Origin: Terriglobia bacterium
Lineage (GTDB): Bacteria; Acidobacteriota; Terriglobia; Terriglobales; Acidobacteriaceae
Assembly (NCBI GenBank): GCA_020073015.1
Contig: JAIQFZ010000026.1
Coordinates: forward strand, 1-42,852
DNA length: 42,852 bases
Direction of reading: 5' to 3'
Shown here: positions 18,236 through 27,981 of the stretch, in pieces
Layout: the number at the start of each line of letters is the position of its first letter
Numbering within the stretch: position 1 is the first letter of the stretch
Translations under genes and position numbers: made by a program
Notes under the pieces: generated by a model
The model's input: the letters and a program-made list of their open reading frames with translations, nothing else
Database searches by the model: none
Told to the model about the DNA's origin: nothing

Positions 18236-18622
18236 CTACCGCGGGCGCAGGCCGCAAGCGTGCGACACGCAGTACCGATTGCGCGCAAACCACCGATACC
18301 CTACATGGATCAGGCGATTGAACCCCGGCAAACTGAAAACCGCGTAGAACGGAGAGGCCCACCAGATGCGGCGGGTGACGTAGAGATAAACATCGGCTCC
18401 GGAGATGAGTTGGCTGGCTGGGGTCAGCAGGCGGATGTCGGTCACCAATTCCTCATAGGGCATTTTCAGCGTCTCACCGACCCAGGCCTCCTCCAGCGTT
18501 GCGATCTTGAATCCGTGCCGCTCGAGCGTGGGTCTCCAAAAGTTCACCCAGCGCGAACAGAATCCGCAGTGCCCGTCGTAGAGCACCCACCCTCGAACCG
18601 GGTGTCCGGAGTCAATGTTCAT
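18236..18622 (-). CDS. DCC-family thiol-disulfide oxidoreductase-like protein (DUF393)
   Basis: The 128 residues open with VLYDGHCGFCSRWVNFW, the DCC motif DGxCxxC with Cys19 and Cys22, and keep the conserved YAVFSLPGFNRLIHVGYRWFARNRY end. It is a small thioredoxin-fold-like protein of unknown substrate, likely cytosolic or membrane-associated. It lies seven bases downstream of the DUF2071 gene on the same strand, a frequent acidobacterial and planctomycete pairing as far as I recall. Confidence 0.85.
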   Translation of the reverse strand: MNIDSGHPVRGWVLYDGHCGFCSRWVNFWRPTLERHGFKIATLEEAWVGETLKMPYEELVTDIRLLTPASQLISGADVYLYVTRRIWWASPFYAVFSLPGFNRLIHVGYRWFARNRYCVSHACGLRPR

Positions 18623-18629
18623 GGCTGCG

Positions 18630-19352
18630 TCACAGTCTCCGCCCGCGCATCACGGCCACGGGCGATCCCTCGGCGAGAAATGCTGACGCCGGAGTGCCGC
18701 GTAATACCGATACCAGTTCGCGCCCATAGAGTTCTTCAACCTCGCCCGCAAATTCTGCTCGCCGAGCCGTCCAGACCCGCCACGACGGATGGGTCACCTG
18801 ATATTCCACCGTTCCTCCGTCCCGCTGCGCTACATATCCCCAATAATGCTCGGTGATGAACTCCTGTTCCGAGCCGGTCGTCAGCGGCTGCGAGTTCCCC
18901 TCCGCCTCCAGAATCATCGTGTTCCACCCGCGCTCCGTTCGCCAGCGATATGACACAGCGGGAGCGTGTGGGCCATTGGCATCAATCTGGTGGGTCATGG
19001 GCAGCGCCACGTAGTTTTCGTTATAAAGAGTCCGCGCGATGAGAGCGATGGCCCGGCGCGGCACAATCTCGCGAACAAAAACGACACCTCTGCGCACCTC
19101 TTGCCCCTCCCGCCGCCGCACGTAGAAGCGCAGGTTCACTTCGTCGAAATTCGCGTGAAACGGAATGGGGAGACCCAGAAGCCGCGTTTTCAGGAATCGA
19201 AATCCTACCAGACTGACAAACACTTTCCCGTTCCAGCAATCCAGCTCGGTTCCCCTCGGCACGAACTTCAGGAGCAGCCCCTGATCGACCTCATAGTTCA
19301 GCAGGGCCAGATGACGCCATTCCGCGGTCAGAAAAACACGCTCGGAATCCAT
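18630..19352 (-). CDS. YqjF-like DUF2071 protein
   Basis: The 240 residues fit DUF2071: AEWRHLALLNYEVDQGLLLKFVPRGTELD at the start, NLRFYVRRREGQEVRRGVVFVREIVPR in the middle and the ITEHYWGYV motif near 170. It is an acetoacetate-decarboxylase-like beta fold of unknown activity. It is the first gene of a two-gene unit with the DCC protein. Confidence 0.82.
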   Translation of the reverse strand: MDSERVFLTAEWRHLALLNYEVDQGLLLKFVPRGTELDCWNGKVFVSLVGFRFLKTRLLGLPIPFHANFDEVNLRFYVRRREGQEVRRGVVFVREIVPRRAIALIARTLYNENYVALPMTHQIDANGPHAPAVSYRWRTERGWNTMILEAEGNSQPLTTGSEQEFITEHYWGYVAQRDGGTVEYQVTHPSWRVWTARRAEFAGEVEELYGRELVSVLRGTPASAFLAEGSPVAVMRGRRL

Positions 19353-19533
19353 ACGTTAAGGATGGCACCCGCCTCCGCTTCGATTCAAATGCCGGCATTC
19401 ATCAGAATTTAACTCTGCTGTCACCGCGCGTTCACGAACAGGCACTAGCGTTTCTAACGGGCGAGCCAACGGCCATTGTGGGGATGGATGGCGGCCCGAC
19501 GCTTTGAATCTCTCAAAAAGGAAGGCGACTGAC

Positions 19534-20790
19534 ATGAAGAACAAGGCCGTAGTCTTGGCCATTCTAACTGCCGCGTTGACGTGCGCAGCATTTGCGCAAC
19601 AGGGTCCGGTTCCGAAGGGCGTTCCGCACCTGGACCACGTTTTTGTAATCATGATGGAGAACCACGGCTACACGCAGATTTTCAACAACCCGAACGCGCC
19701 GTTCATCAACTCGTACGCGATGGCGGCGAACCTGGCGACGAATTACTACGGCGTCGCGCATCCGAGTCTGACGAACTACCTGGAGGTGGTGGGCGGGTCG
19801 AACTTCGGCGTGCTGAGCGACAACAACTCGGACTGGCACAACGGATCGTGCAGCACGAACCTCTCCACCGGAATTCCGGACACCGATAACCCGTCCAGTT
19901 CCGCCATCTGTCCGATCGGGGGAGTGGGAACGGACGCGGCGACGCTGGCCATGGACTTCACGAACGAGACCCAGGGACCTCCGGGAGAAGTGAACATTGA
20001 CGGCGCACTGTCGTTTGCGGCCAACCCGAAGACGGTTGGGGAGACGATTGCCGATCAGCTGGTGGATGCGGGACGGACGTGGAAGAGCTATCAGGAGAAC
20101 CTGCCGGCGGGCGGCCCCGATCGCGTGAACTACAGCGACGGATTCTTCACCAACCTGACGGACTTCAGCAAGATCAATCCGCAGCTGACGCCGCCGCTGT
20201 CACAGGCCAACGTCGTGAGCCTGTACGCTGCCAAGCACAATCCGTTCGTTTACTTTGCCAACGTGCAGGCAGGGACGAACCCGCTGAACAGCTACGCGAA
20301 CGTGGTGGACTTCAACGCGCTGTATGGCGACCTGCGCTCGGGGAGAGTGCCGGACTACTCGTTCATCGCGCCCAACCAGTGTAACGATCAGCATGGACGC
20401 GGGAACGCCGGGGCGTTCTGCTATTACGATCCGAACGACGACGGCACGCAGGCGAGTTTGAATCCGGCGCTGATTTACCAGGGGGATGTCACGGTGCAGC
20501 GGCTGGTGACGGCGATCCACAACTCGCCGGCGTGGCGGCGGGGACACAATGCGATTGTCGTGCTGTGGGACGAGAATGACTACAGCCTGGCTCCCAACAC
20601 GAACCGGGTGATGACGATCGTGGACACCAACTACGGGCACCACCAAGTGCAGAGCGGGCGGCAGTACACGCACTTCTCGCTGCTGAAGTCGATCGAGGCG
20701 GGGTTCGGGCTGCCGTGTTTGAATCATGCTTGCGACGAGAACGTGGATGTGATGTCCGATCTGTTTGGCGGACAGCGGGAGGGAAAGTAA
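19534..20790 (+). CDS. Exported phosphoesterase (alkaline phosphatase superfamily)
   Basis: I start at MKNKAVVLAIL (ATG 19534), where the signal peptide begins (ends AFAQ), with AAAGGAAGG upstream; 418 residues. The domain is the phosphoesterase family of phospholipase C and acid phosphatase AcpA: HLDHVFVIMMENHGYTQIF near 37-55 with the metal-binding Glu-Asn, YYGVAHPSLTNYLEVVGG, DYSFIAPNQCNDQHG, and VVLWDENDYS. All of these are intact. It probably hydrolyses phosphate mono- or diesters in the periplasm. A strong intrinsic terminator follows. Confidence 0.86.
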   Translation: MKNKAVVLAILTAALTCAAFAQQGPVPKGVPHLDHVFVIMMENHGYTQIFNNPNAPFINSYAMAANLATNYYGVAHPSLTNYLEVVGGSNFGVLSDNNSDWHNGSCSTNLSTGIPDTDNPSSSAICPIGGVGTDAATLAMDFTNETQGPPGEVNIDGALSFAANPKTVGETIADQLVDAGRTWKSYQENLPAGGPDRVNYSDGFFTNLTDFSKINPQLTPPLSQANVVSLYAAKHNPFVYFANVQAGTNPLNSYANVVDFNALYGDLRSGRVPDYSFIAPNQCNDQHGRGNAGAFCYYDPNDDGTQASLNPALIYQGDVTVQRLVTAIHNSPAWRRGHNAIVVLWDENDYSLAPNTNRVMTIVDTNYGHHQVQSGRQYTHFSLLKSIEAGFGLPCLNHACDENVDVMSDLFGGQREGK

Positions 20791-20812
20791 TCGCTGTCTG
20801 GAACGCACCAGG

Positions 20813-20850
20813 GCCTGGTCGGCATGGCTGACCAGGCTCTTTCTCTTTTT
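20813..20850 (+). terminator. Intrinsic terminator of the phosphoesterase gene
   Basis: GCCTGGTC (20813-20820), a nine-base loop, GACCAGGC (20830-20837), then a T-rich tail tctttctcttttt. Confidence 0.85.
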
Positions 20851-20878
20851 CGCGTACGGAGTGGGGCATCGGTCAATT

Positions 20879-21730
20879 TCACGTCGCGAACCGCGCCAAG
20901 ACCTCCTCGGGTTGCAGGCCGCTCCGGCGCAAGTGGCGGATGCTTAGGGCATCGTGGCGTTTGGCGAGACGGATTCCGGACGGGTCGCGTACCAGGTCGC
21001 AGTGGAAATAATCGGGCGTGGCGTAAGCGAGGGCGCGAATTAGAAGGAGCTGACGGGCGGTGGATTTGAGGAGGTCAGCGCCGCGGACTACCTCAGTGAT
21101 GTGCATGGACTGGTCGTCGACAACGACTGCGAGCTGGTAGGCGGGGACGTCGTCGCGGCGCCAGATCAGGAAGTCTCCGAAATCGCGGCCAGCGATGTAG
21201 CGCTGCGAACCCAGATTCAAGTCGGTGAATGTGATTTCGCTGGCGTCGGGAACGCGGAAGCGCCAGTTCACTCCGGCGGGCTCGGGGAATTGGGACGCGT
21301 CGGTGCGGCAGCGGCAGTGGCCGGGATAGATGGGCTCATCGTCGGAATCGTTGGGCGCGGTTGGGACTTGCGCGAGGTCCTTGCGGGAGCAGGTGCAGGG
21401 GTAGATGAATCCTTGGTCGCGCAGGTGGCGCCAGGCCGCGAGATAGTGCGTGCGGCGCTCGCTCTGTGCGTAGGGACCGTAGGGGCCGCCGCAGTCGGGG
21501 CCTTCGGTCCAGCGGAGTCCCAGCCAGCGGAGGTCTTCGATCATGGCCTCGGCGAACTCGGGGAGGGAGCGCTGGGGGTCGAGATCTTCGTTGCGGAGGA
21601 TGAGGGTGCCGTGATGGTTGCGGGCGCGTTGGGCTGCTATCGAGAAGGTACGGGCGTGGCCTGCGTGGAGCAGGCCCGTGGGGGAGGGGGCGAGGCGGCC
21701 GCGGTAGCTTGATGGTGGTGAGTCGGGCAT
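20879..21730 (-). CDS. gluQ: Glutamyl-Q tRNA(Asp) synthetase
   Basis: The 283 residues form a class I glutamyl-tRNA synthetase catalytic core without the anticodon-binding domain, the GluQ/YadB layout. Seen are RLAPSPTGLLHAGHARTF with the HIGH-type motif HAGH, the zinc ligands CTC and YPGHC, and a KMSKS-type loop RLAKRHD. It attaches glutamate to queuosine in the wobble position of tRNA-Asp. The adjacent genes are unrelated. It is interesting that a tRNA-Asp (GTC) gene lies in the array at 41990, which would be a substrate if queuosine-modified. Confidence 0.92.
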   Translation of the reverse strand: MPDSPPSSYRGRLAPSPTGLLHAGHARTFSIAAQRARNHHGTLILRNEDLDPQRSLPEFAEAMIEDLRWLGLRWTEGPDCGGPYGPYAQSERRTHYLAAWRHLRDQGFIYPCTCSRKDLAQVPTAPNDSDDEPIYPGHCRCRTDASQFPEPAGVNWRFRVPDASEITFTDLNLGSQRYIAGRDFGDFLIWRRDDVPAYQLAVVVDDQSMHITEVVRGADLLKSTARQLLLIRALAYATPDYFHCDLVRDPSGIRLAKRHDALSIRHLRRSGLQPEEVLARFAT

Positions 21731-22205
21731 AAGAATGAAAAAGGACGCAACGCTAAGAGTGCGAGAGAACTGGGTCGTCCCTCCGGGACTTCATTCATTT
21801 TCCCATCCTACCCCGCGCTGAAGCGCGGGGCTAAGTTGGCTCGCCCCTCCGGGGCTGGATTCACCACTTTGTTGCGCCGGGTTGCCCACCAACGATTTCT
21901 CGCACACGCTCCTGAAAACTTGCCCTTCTCCGCTTGCCGTCCCGACGTTGCTCGCGCGGCCGGCGGGAGACGCGGCAAGCCGCGTCTCTACGGCGCCGAC
22001 TGCTCTTCGCTGAGCGTCTCGGCCATGCACAGATGATAAGGGAAATGCCCGCGTCGGAGATGTGTCTGGGACGACACGGCGTGGTTGGCGGAGCACGGTG
22101 GACTGCGGCCACGGACGGGCTAAGCGCCGCTGAATCAACAGCGCGCGGAATGGTCCGACTCCTGCCTTTATCTCCTGCGACTGCTTCAGGCAGCGGGAGG
22201 TGAAT
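21731..22205. repeat. Gap with long repeat E and a palindrome
   Basis: Positions 21781-21908 are the second copy of repeat E (gcgctgaagcgc, gcccctccggggctg, tttgttgcgc). Positions 21965-21993 hold gagacgcggcaagccgcgtctc, which recurs in altered form at 23626-23657. No gene is seen. Confidence 0.65.
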
Positions 22206-23099
22206 ATGTCAGCGATTTGGAAATCCACAAGTAAGGGAACGAGTAACAACACATATACCGGGACGATGCTTTCGTCCTGGTCGCGCCAGCAGAAGCTGGC
22301 AATGATCGCGGGCTTCGTGATTCTGGGAATATTGCTTGGGGTGAGCGCGTGCTCGAAGCAATCGTCGAAACCGGCGCTGGTCGGCGCTTCTGGGCCGACG
22401 CAGAGTGCGGGTGCCCCAGCTGCAACCACCACAACGACACCGACCACAACCATTGCTTCGACCACTCCGGTGGCGCCGCCTAAGAAAGCGCATAAGAAGC
22501 GGCCGACGGTGGTGACTTACAGCGATGCTAACTCTGGCGTGTCCTTTGTTTATCCACGCAAGTACGAGTTGGCATCGGGTGACAAGGTTCAGGCGCAATC
22601 TGCCGACATGGGCGCGGCTGCGATGAATTTCGTCCAGCCAGGAGGAGTTGTGGTGGCTGCGGTGGCGCTGCCGGCTGCCTCGTATCCGGGGACGGACTTC
22701 GCTTCGGCGTTCTTCAATGTGAACGTGAATCGCAGCCTGTCGGAACAGGAGTGCTCGCACTTCGCCCTCGTCGATAAGCGCAAAGCGGACGGCCAGGCGG
22801 CGGCTGCAGAGAAGGTCACGATTGGGTCGAAAGACATGGAGATGACTTCGGACTTTTCTGCGAACGCGGTGAGGCAGGCGGAAGCGAAGTACTACCACAG
22901 CTACGAAAACGGAGCTTGCTACGAGTTCGTGCTGGGGCTGGGGACGGCGGGATACGGCACAGCGGACGGCGTTGAGCCAGTGGACCGCGCGGAAGTATTC
23001 AAGAAGCTGGAGAAGATACTGGCTTCGGTGAAAATCCAGCCGGTGGAGCAGGAGCATGTGGCGGCGAAGACGGTGGAGAACGGGGAGCCGGCGAAGTAG
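22206..23099 (+). CDS. Membrane-anchored or lipoprotein of unknown function
   Basis: I start at ATG 22206, five bases after GGGAGG; an in-frame GTG two codons upstream would be too close to that site. A hydrophobic stretch at about 31-50 ends in VSAC, a lipobox-like motif, but it is preceded by an unusually long 30-residue polar N-terminus, so a signal anchor is equally possible. A Thr-rich linker (ATTTTTPTTT) leads to an alpha+beta domain (VTYSDANSGVSFVYPRKYEL...), which resembles the PsbP-like 'photosystem II reaction centre' fold common in periplasmic lipoproteins. The family is not certain. A terminator hairpin follows. Confidence 0.72.
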   Translation: MSAIWKSTSKGTSNNTYTGTMLSSWSRQQKLAMIAGFVILGILLGVSACSKQSSKPALVGASGPTQSAGAPAATTTTTPTTTIASTTPVAPPKKAHKKRPTVVTYSDANSGVSFVYPRKYELASGDKVQAQSADMGAAAMNFVQPGGVVVAAVALPAASYPGTDFASAFFNVNVNRSLSEQECSHFALVDKRKADGQAAAAEKVTIGSKDMEMTSDFSANAVRQAEAKYYHSYENGACYEFVLGLGTAGYGTADGVEPVDRAEVFKKLEKILASVKIQPVEQEHVAAKTVENGEPAK

Positions 23100-23131
23100 G
23101 TTGGTAACCCGAGGCGCGCCACAGGAGCGGG

Positions 23132-23163
23132 AAGGCCACGCGGGAAAACTGCGTGGCCTTTGC
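23132..23163 (+). terminator. Intrinsic terminator
   Basis: GGCCACGC (23134-23141), a nine-base loop, GCGTGGCC (23151-23158), then TTTG. The T-run is short, but the stem is perfect. Confidence 0.65.
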
Positions 23164-23189
23164 GCGTTGAAGGAAGGAAGGTCGGTTAG

Positions 23190-23300
23190 CAGGCTGCGGA
23201 AAAAGTATGTTCTGTGCAGCAGTCTGACCGCAGCGGCTAAAGCCGGGGACTGAAAACAGGCCAGTGATCGCAGCGCTGAAGCACTGCGCCACCCAGACTC
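23190..23300. repeat. Long dispersed repeat D, copy 1
   Basis: The stretch gcggaaaaagtat ... gcggctaaagccgg ... actgaaaacaggccagt ... gctgaagcactgcgccaccca closely matches 26262-26370. Internal hairpins are short. A fragment of family B follows at 23332-23358 (ggacgggcgaggacgcccgtc). Confidence 0.75.
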
Positions 23301-23414
23301 CAGCGCGAGACCGAGTCGTTCCGCGGCCGGCAGGACGGGCGAGGACGCCCGTCGCTCCACTGGATGGCCGTGGGAGCGTACAATTTTCGGGGAATCCTTA
23401 TTAAGGAGCCGGTG

Positions 23415-23615
23415 ATGACGCAGAAGATCATTGAAGTGGTTGGAACTTCTAAGGACAGTTTTGCGAAGGCGGCGGAGAACGCGGTGGCCGAAGCGGCGAA
23501 GACGGTGCGCGGGATTAAGTGGGCGCATGTGGACTCGCTCGACATGCAGCTGGATGGAGCGAAGGTTTTGCTGTATCGGGCGACGACGAAGATTTATTTT
23601 GATGTGGAGCACTGA
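23415..23615 (+). CDS. Dodecin
   Basis: I start at MTQKIIEVVGTSKDSFAKAAENAV (ATG 23415); an upstream in-frame ATG adds 17 unlikely residues. The 66-residue size and the beta-alpha-beta-beta pattern fit dodecin, including the conserved W in GIKWAHV that stacks on flavin. Dodecins form hollow dodecamers that store FMN, FAD or riboflavin in the cytosol. The gene appears monocistronic. Confidence 0.88.
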   Translation: MTQKIIEVVGTSKDSFAKAAENAVAEAAKTVRGIKWAHVDSLDMQLDGAKVLLYRATTKIYFDVEH

Positions 23616-23723
23616 GGGAGAGCGTGGGAGACGCGGCGAGACGCGTCTCTGCCGGGGCGGTGCTGATCTAATTCCGCGTTCTGTGGGTGCCCGAACGATG
23701 TGGACGATGCGGGATTTGCTGAC

Positions 23724-23903
23724 ATGTTCATAGAAATTCTAAAACGTGTTGGAGTTGTGCTTGAAGTTATTGGAATTGCGCTGGGCGCCATCACGGTGAT
23801 GATTCTCTGGTTGATCTTCTGGATCGCCCCTGATCCCGTTGCAACCACAGTGAGGATGTGGCGTTCTTTCATAGAAACGATGATTCCAAGAATGCGGAAT
23901 TAG
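23724..23903 (+). CDS. Possible small membrane protein
   Basis: The 59 residues contain one long hydrophobic helix (VGVVLEVIGIALGAITVMILWLIFWIA) and a basic tail. There is no Shine-Dalgarno before ATG 23724 and I recognise no family. The frame could be chance, but the hydrophobic pattern in a small frame just upstream of ribosomal genes is worth keeping. Confidence 0.35.
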   Translation: MFIEILKRVGVVLEVIGIALGAITVMILWLIFWIAPDPVATTVRMWRSFIETMIPRMRN

Positions 23904-24072
23904 ATCAGTACTGCCGGCGCGTTTTGTTTGACCGATTTCCACAGGGCACGATAGACTGGATGGGTTTGCCTGTACTTGCGGACCCGTTCTGGGGCCGCGC
24001 CGCGATCTCGGTCAGAAGCCGCAGCGGAAAAACAGCAAGCACAAGATTTGGACCAGCTGAGCTGGGTCGGCT

Positions 24073-24099
24073 GGGCGGACAAGAGTGTCCGCCCTACAC
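24073..24099. repeat. Family A repeat, variant, in the L21 leader
   Basis: The variant gggcggacaagagtgtccgccctacac has compensating stem changes relative to the other copies (gggcggac/gtccgccc). It ends 17 bases before the rplU start codon. Confidence 0.65.
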
Positions 24100-24116
24100 G
24101 AGCAATTGGAGGACTT

Positions 24117-24578
24117 ATGTACGCGGTGATCCGCGCTGGTGGTAAGCAATATAAGGTGGCTCCGGGAGATGTGATCCGGGTGGAAAAGATGACTGGCACC
24201 GACGGGCACGTGCAGTTTGGCGACGTGCTGGCGGTTTCTTCGGAAGCGGGCAGCGTGGTGCGTCCGGGGTCGGGAGCGAGCGTGACCGGTGAAGTGGTGG
24301 ATCAGGGACGGGCTGCCAAGATCCTGGTCTTCCATTACAAACGGAAGAAGCAGTACAAGAAGCTGCGCGGGCATCGTCAGGACTTTACGGCGGTGCGGAT
24401 TACCGAGATTGCCTTCGACGGGCAGTCGTTCAAGGCGCCGGATCTTCCGAAGAAAGAGAAGAAGGTGAAGACGGCGGCGGAGGGCGGCGAAGCTCCGGCC
24501 GGGGCGGCTAAGACTGCTAAGAAGAAGGCGGCGGGCAGGAAGACTGCTTCGAAGAAGGCTACGCCTAAGAAAAAATAA
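24117..24578 (+). CDS. rplU: 50S ribosomal protein L21 with Lys-rich tail
   Basis: I start at MYAVIRAGGKQYKV (ATG 24117), with GGAGG five bases upstream; the frame is open 47 codons further up, but that is leader. Residues 1-103 match L21, including KILVFHYKRKKQYKKLRGHRQDFT. Typical L21 ends near residue 103; here about 50 more residues follow, mostly Lys and Ala (KKEKKVKTAAEGGE..., AAKTAKKKAAGRKTASKK), like histone H1 tails. Such tails occur on acidobacterial and some other L21 proteins and may touch rRNA. The order L21-L27-Obg is conserved. Confidence 0.95.
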   Translation: MYAVIRAGGKQYKVAPGDVIRVEKMTGTDGHVQFGDVLAVSSEAGSVVRPGSGASVTGEVVDQGRAAKILVFHYKRKKQYKKLRGHRQDFTAVRITEIAFDGQSFKAPDLPKKEKKVKTAAEGGEAPAGAAKTAKKKAAGRKTASKKATPKKK

Positions 24579-24582
24579 AACC

Positions 24583-24601
24583 CCAGGCCCTTTGGGCCTG
24601 A
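24583..24601 (+). terminator. Hairpin after rplU
   Basis: CCAGGCCC tttg GGGCCTG-type stem at 24584-24600 just after the stop codon, without a T-run. It is probably an mRNA-end or processing hairpin rather than a full terminator. Confidence 0.4.
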
Positions 24602-24667
24602 CGCGGACAGGAGTGTCCGCGCCACACATGCAAATTTAGAGTTGCCGGCGAGACGCCGGCGCTACGA
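24602..24667. repeat. Family A and family C palindromes between rplU and rpmA
   Basis: Family A is at 24602-24627 (cgcggacaggagtgtccgcgccacac); family C is at 24644-24667 (gccggcgagacgccggcgctacga). The second ends six bases before the rpmA start, so the ribosome site of rpmA (GAGGAAT) abuts the repeat. Confidence 0.7.
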
Positions 24668-24673
24668 GGAATT

Positions 24674-24937
24674 ATGGCGCATAAAAAAGGACAGGGAACT
24701 TCACGAAACGGGCGCGATTCGAACGCGCAGCGGCTTGGGTTTAAGGCCTTCGGCGGACAGGTGGTGCCGGGCGGAACGATTATCGTGCGGCAGCGCGGGA
24801 CTCGGGTGAAGCCGGGGCTGAACGTCGGCCGGGGCAAGGACGATACGCTGTTCGCCAAGATCAGCGGGCGGATCAAGTTTATGGATAAGGGCTCGATGGG
24901 GAAGTTTGTGATGATCGAGCCGTTGGAAGCGAAGTAA
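24674..24937 (+). CDS. rpmA: 50S ribosomal protein L27
   Basis: The 87 residues start with [22 protein letters not shown], the classic L27 beginning without a processed leader peptide, and keep [29 protein letters not shown]. The N-terminus reaches toward the peptidyl-transferase centre of the ribosome. A terminator-like hairpin and three repeats separate it from obg. Confidence 0.97.
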   Translation: MAHKKGQGTSRNGRDSNAQRLGFKAFGGQVVPGGTIIVRQRGTRVKPGLNVGRGKDDTLFAKISGRIKFMDKGSMGKFVMIEPLEAK

Positions 24938-24983
24938 CGGCACTGGGAGTGGGCCGGGACGGACGGCGCTCCAATGAATTCGG

Positions 24984-25007
24984 GCCGGCGAGACGCCGGC
25001 GCTACGA
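24984..25007. repeat. Family C palindrome, copy 2
   Basis: The sequence gccggcgagacgccggcgctacga is identical to the copy at 24644-24667. Confidence 0.7.
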
Positions 25008-25033
25008 GCCTCGGCTTTGGGTCGAGGCTTTTT
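25008..25033 (+). terminator. Intrinsic terminator after rpmA
   Basis: GCCTCG (25008-25013), a nine-base loop, CGAGGC (25023-25028), then TTTTT. It would separate the L21-L27 transcript from obg. Confidence 0.75.
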
Positions 25034-25064
25034 CGTTGCGGGATTATTCCTTGCCACCGGCTAA

Positions 25065-26195
<1,131 letters not shown>

Positions 26196-26534
26196 ACTCC
26201 CACCTCCAGCCTCAGCGCCTGCAGGCGATCTCATACGACAGCACTCAAACGGCTTGCCTGAACAGGCCGCGGAAAAAGTACTTCCTGGTGGACAGTCTCA
26301 CCTCAGCGGCTAAAGCCGGCACTGAAAACAAGCCAGTTATCGCAGCGATAAATCGCTGCGCCACCCAAAATCAACTGCAACATCGAGTTTTCCCGCAGCC
26401 ACTGAAGGCATGCCCTGATACGAATCAGAACTTGCACTACGGCTGTCGGCCAAGGAAAATGCGGAGAGTGCCCCAACGCTACTCGGCTAATCGTTCATCA
26501 CCCAGATCGACCCCGGCATTCCGACCTTCCCCCT
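26196..26534. repeat. Gap with repeat D, copy 2
   Basis: Positions 26262-26370 (gcggaaaaagtac ... gcggctaaagccgg ... actgaaaacaagccagt ... cgctgcgccaccca) repeat the element at 23190-23300. The rest shows no gene. Confidence 0.75.
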
Positions 26535-26972
26535 TCACACTCGCCAATAGTCGGGCCGCCACTGCTGAACTGCTTTCTTAATCTCGGCACGGGACAGCTT
26601 CTCGGACAAGGCTCTGGCCGCCAGGGCTGGCAGTTCCGCATCGGAAGCAAAGCGCAGTCCAACCAATTGCGATTCCGTGAATTCTCCGATGCGGGGACGA
26701 AGCGATTCGCCCAGCAGGTTCGCCAGCCGCATTCTCTCCTCGAGCCGGATGACCCGATCCTGCACCTTGAGGGCGTAGAGGCGGATCTTGAACACGGCGA
26801 CCACCGCCGCGACCATTACGACGAGCATCCATGCAGAATGCAGTCCTGGCCTTCTGATCAGATGGACAATGCTCAGGATCAGTGTGATGGCGAATACCGG
26901 CAAGACGAAAAAGTGGAAGGGAGGATCATAACGAGTGTGATTGGAGTACGTCTGAGAGACAGGGTCGGCCAT
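26535..26972 (-). CDS. DUF6526 membrane protein
   Basis: I start at MADPVSQTYSNHTRYDP, preceded by AAAGGAGT; the frame is open nine codons upstream. The 145 residues have two membrane helices (about 20-40 and 48-67), followed by a charged helix with the RLEERMRL motif, and end in the ARALSEKLSRAEIKKAVQQWRPDYWRV tail, as in DUF6526 proteins. The function is unknown. The gene lies 76 bases downstream of the VKOR gene on the same strand and may be co-transcribed. Confidence 0.8.
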   Translation of the reverse strand: MADPVSQTYSNHTRYDPPFHFFVLPVFAITLILSIVHLIRRPGLHSAWMLVVMVAAVVAVFKIRLYALKVQDRVIRLEERMRLANLLGESLRPRIGEFTESQLVGLRFASDAELPALAARALSEKLSRAEIKKAVQQWRPDYWRV

Positions 26973-27048
26973 GGGTAAGACTCCTTTGGAAGGTCGCAAT
27001 CATCATCGCATGGATACGAACGGAATGCCGTCGGGCAATCGCGAGAAG

Positions 27049-27474
27049 CTATGGCTGAGGCGTTGTTGCGCCTTTCACCGAACTCACCAGCACTTTGGCC
27101 AGGACGAGCAGGGCGAGCAAAGAAATCACGCCGAGCGAGATCACGCAGTAGAGGCACCACACTCCCAGGACGTGCTGCTCGATCCGCGCCAGGTAGAGCG
27201 AGAAGGCTAAGGCTGCCAGCACGGGGACCAGCATTAGACGGTAGGCTTGCTTGAAGGCGAGCACCGCTAGCAACAGGTATCCGGTGATGCCGATAGCGGC
27301 GACCGGGACACCTGCCAGCGTGGCATACGGGCTGTGGTTGACGATGCCGCAATCCCAGCGCTCGTTGATACTGCAGGGCGACGTGTCGGTGCGGTAGTGT
27401 TCGCGCAACGCGAGCGCGGAAGTCGTGATGCCCATCACCGCTAGCAGGATCAGGATCCATCTCATGAGGATCAT
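27049..27474 (-). CDS. VKOR-like quinone-dependent thiol oxidoreductase
   Basis: The 141 residues (139 or so if MRWIL is the start) have four membrane segments, the outer Cys pair C34/C42 with the conserved Ser after it, and the active CxxC (WCLYC, Cys107 and Cys110). Bacterial VKOR homologues re-oxidise periplasmic disulfide-forming proteins such as DsbA using quinone. There is no fused thioredoxin domain; the WCYDC protein at 2096 is a possible partner but far away. No strong Shine-Dalgarno is seen. Confidence 0.87.
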   Translation of the reverse strand: MILMRWILILLAVMGITTSALALREHYRTDTSPCSINERWDCGIVNHSPYATLAGVPVAAIGITGYLLLAVLAFKQAYRLMLVPVLAALAFSLYLARIEQHVLGVWCLYCVISLGVISLLALLVLAKVLVSSVKGATTPQP

Positions 27475-27981
27475 TCTACTTTCCGATGCAGAAGGTGAGG
27501 CTAGCGACTATCTGACACAAAACAATCTGGTTGCTGAACAACTGTCGACATCGGAGTACATGCCGGAGTACACAGCAGCGTGCTATGGCATTTTGGATTT
27601 CCGGTGCGGTAGCATTCTAGTCTAGTCCATGGGAACCATGACAGAAGCGACCGCAAGCAACAAAGCCGGCTCCCGCGAGAGAAAACTGAAGCACAGTCGT
27701 GCAGGTTTTGCGGACCAACTCAGAAACTCGCGGACCGCCACGCCTCGCCCAGTTGTGGATTCGTCTTTTGCTTGTACTGAACATTCAAACCGGGAGCCCC
27801 CAGGAGTTATCAATATTCTCGCGGGCATGATCCCAAGCTAAGGCGTTATGGGTACGCGACCCGAAAATTACAGATCAGAACTCTTACCGAGGACGAGATA
27901 CGCGATTCGGGAATCCGCGACTTGGAAATCCGGATGCTCGGTGCAAATGGGGTTGCTAGCAGAGCGAGCCGCCTAATGAAC
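27475..27981. other. Junction of chromosome and island, no supported gene
   Basis: A 70-residue frame at 27629-27841 lacks a ribosome site and recognisable motifs, and I do not call it. The stretch is compositionally mixed and marks the switch from the repeat-rich chromosome to the island; none of the A-F repeats is seen between here and the right edge. Confidence 0.4.

Noticed and set aside
22209-23612. 467-codon frame on the - strand
   Set aside because: Arg/Leu/His-rich shadow of the lipoprotein and dodecin genes; no plausible protein pattern.
27629-27841. 70-codon frame at the island border
   Set aside because: No ribosome site, no motif; probably chance.
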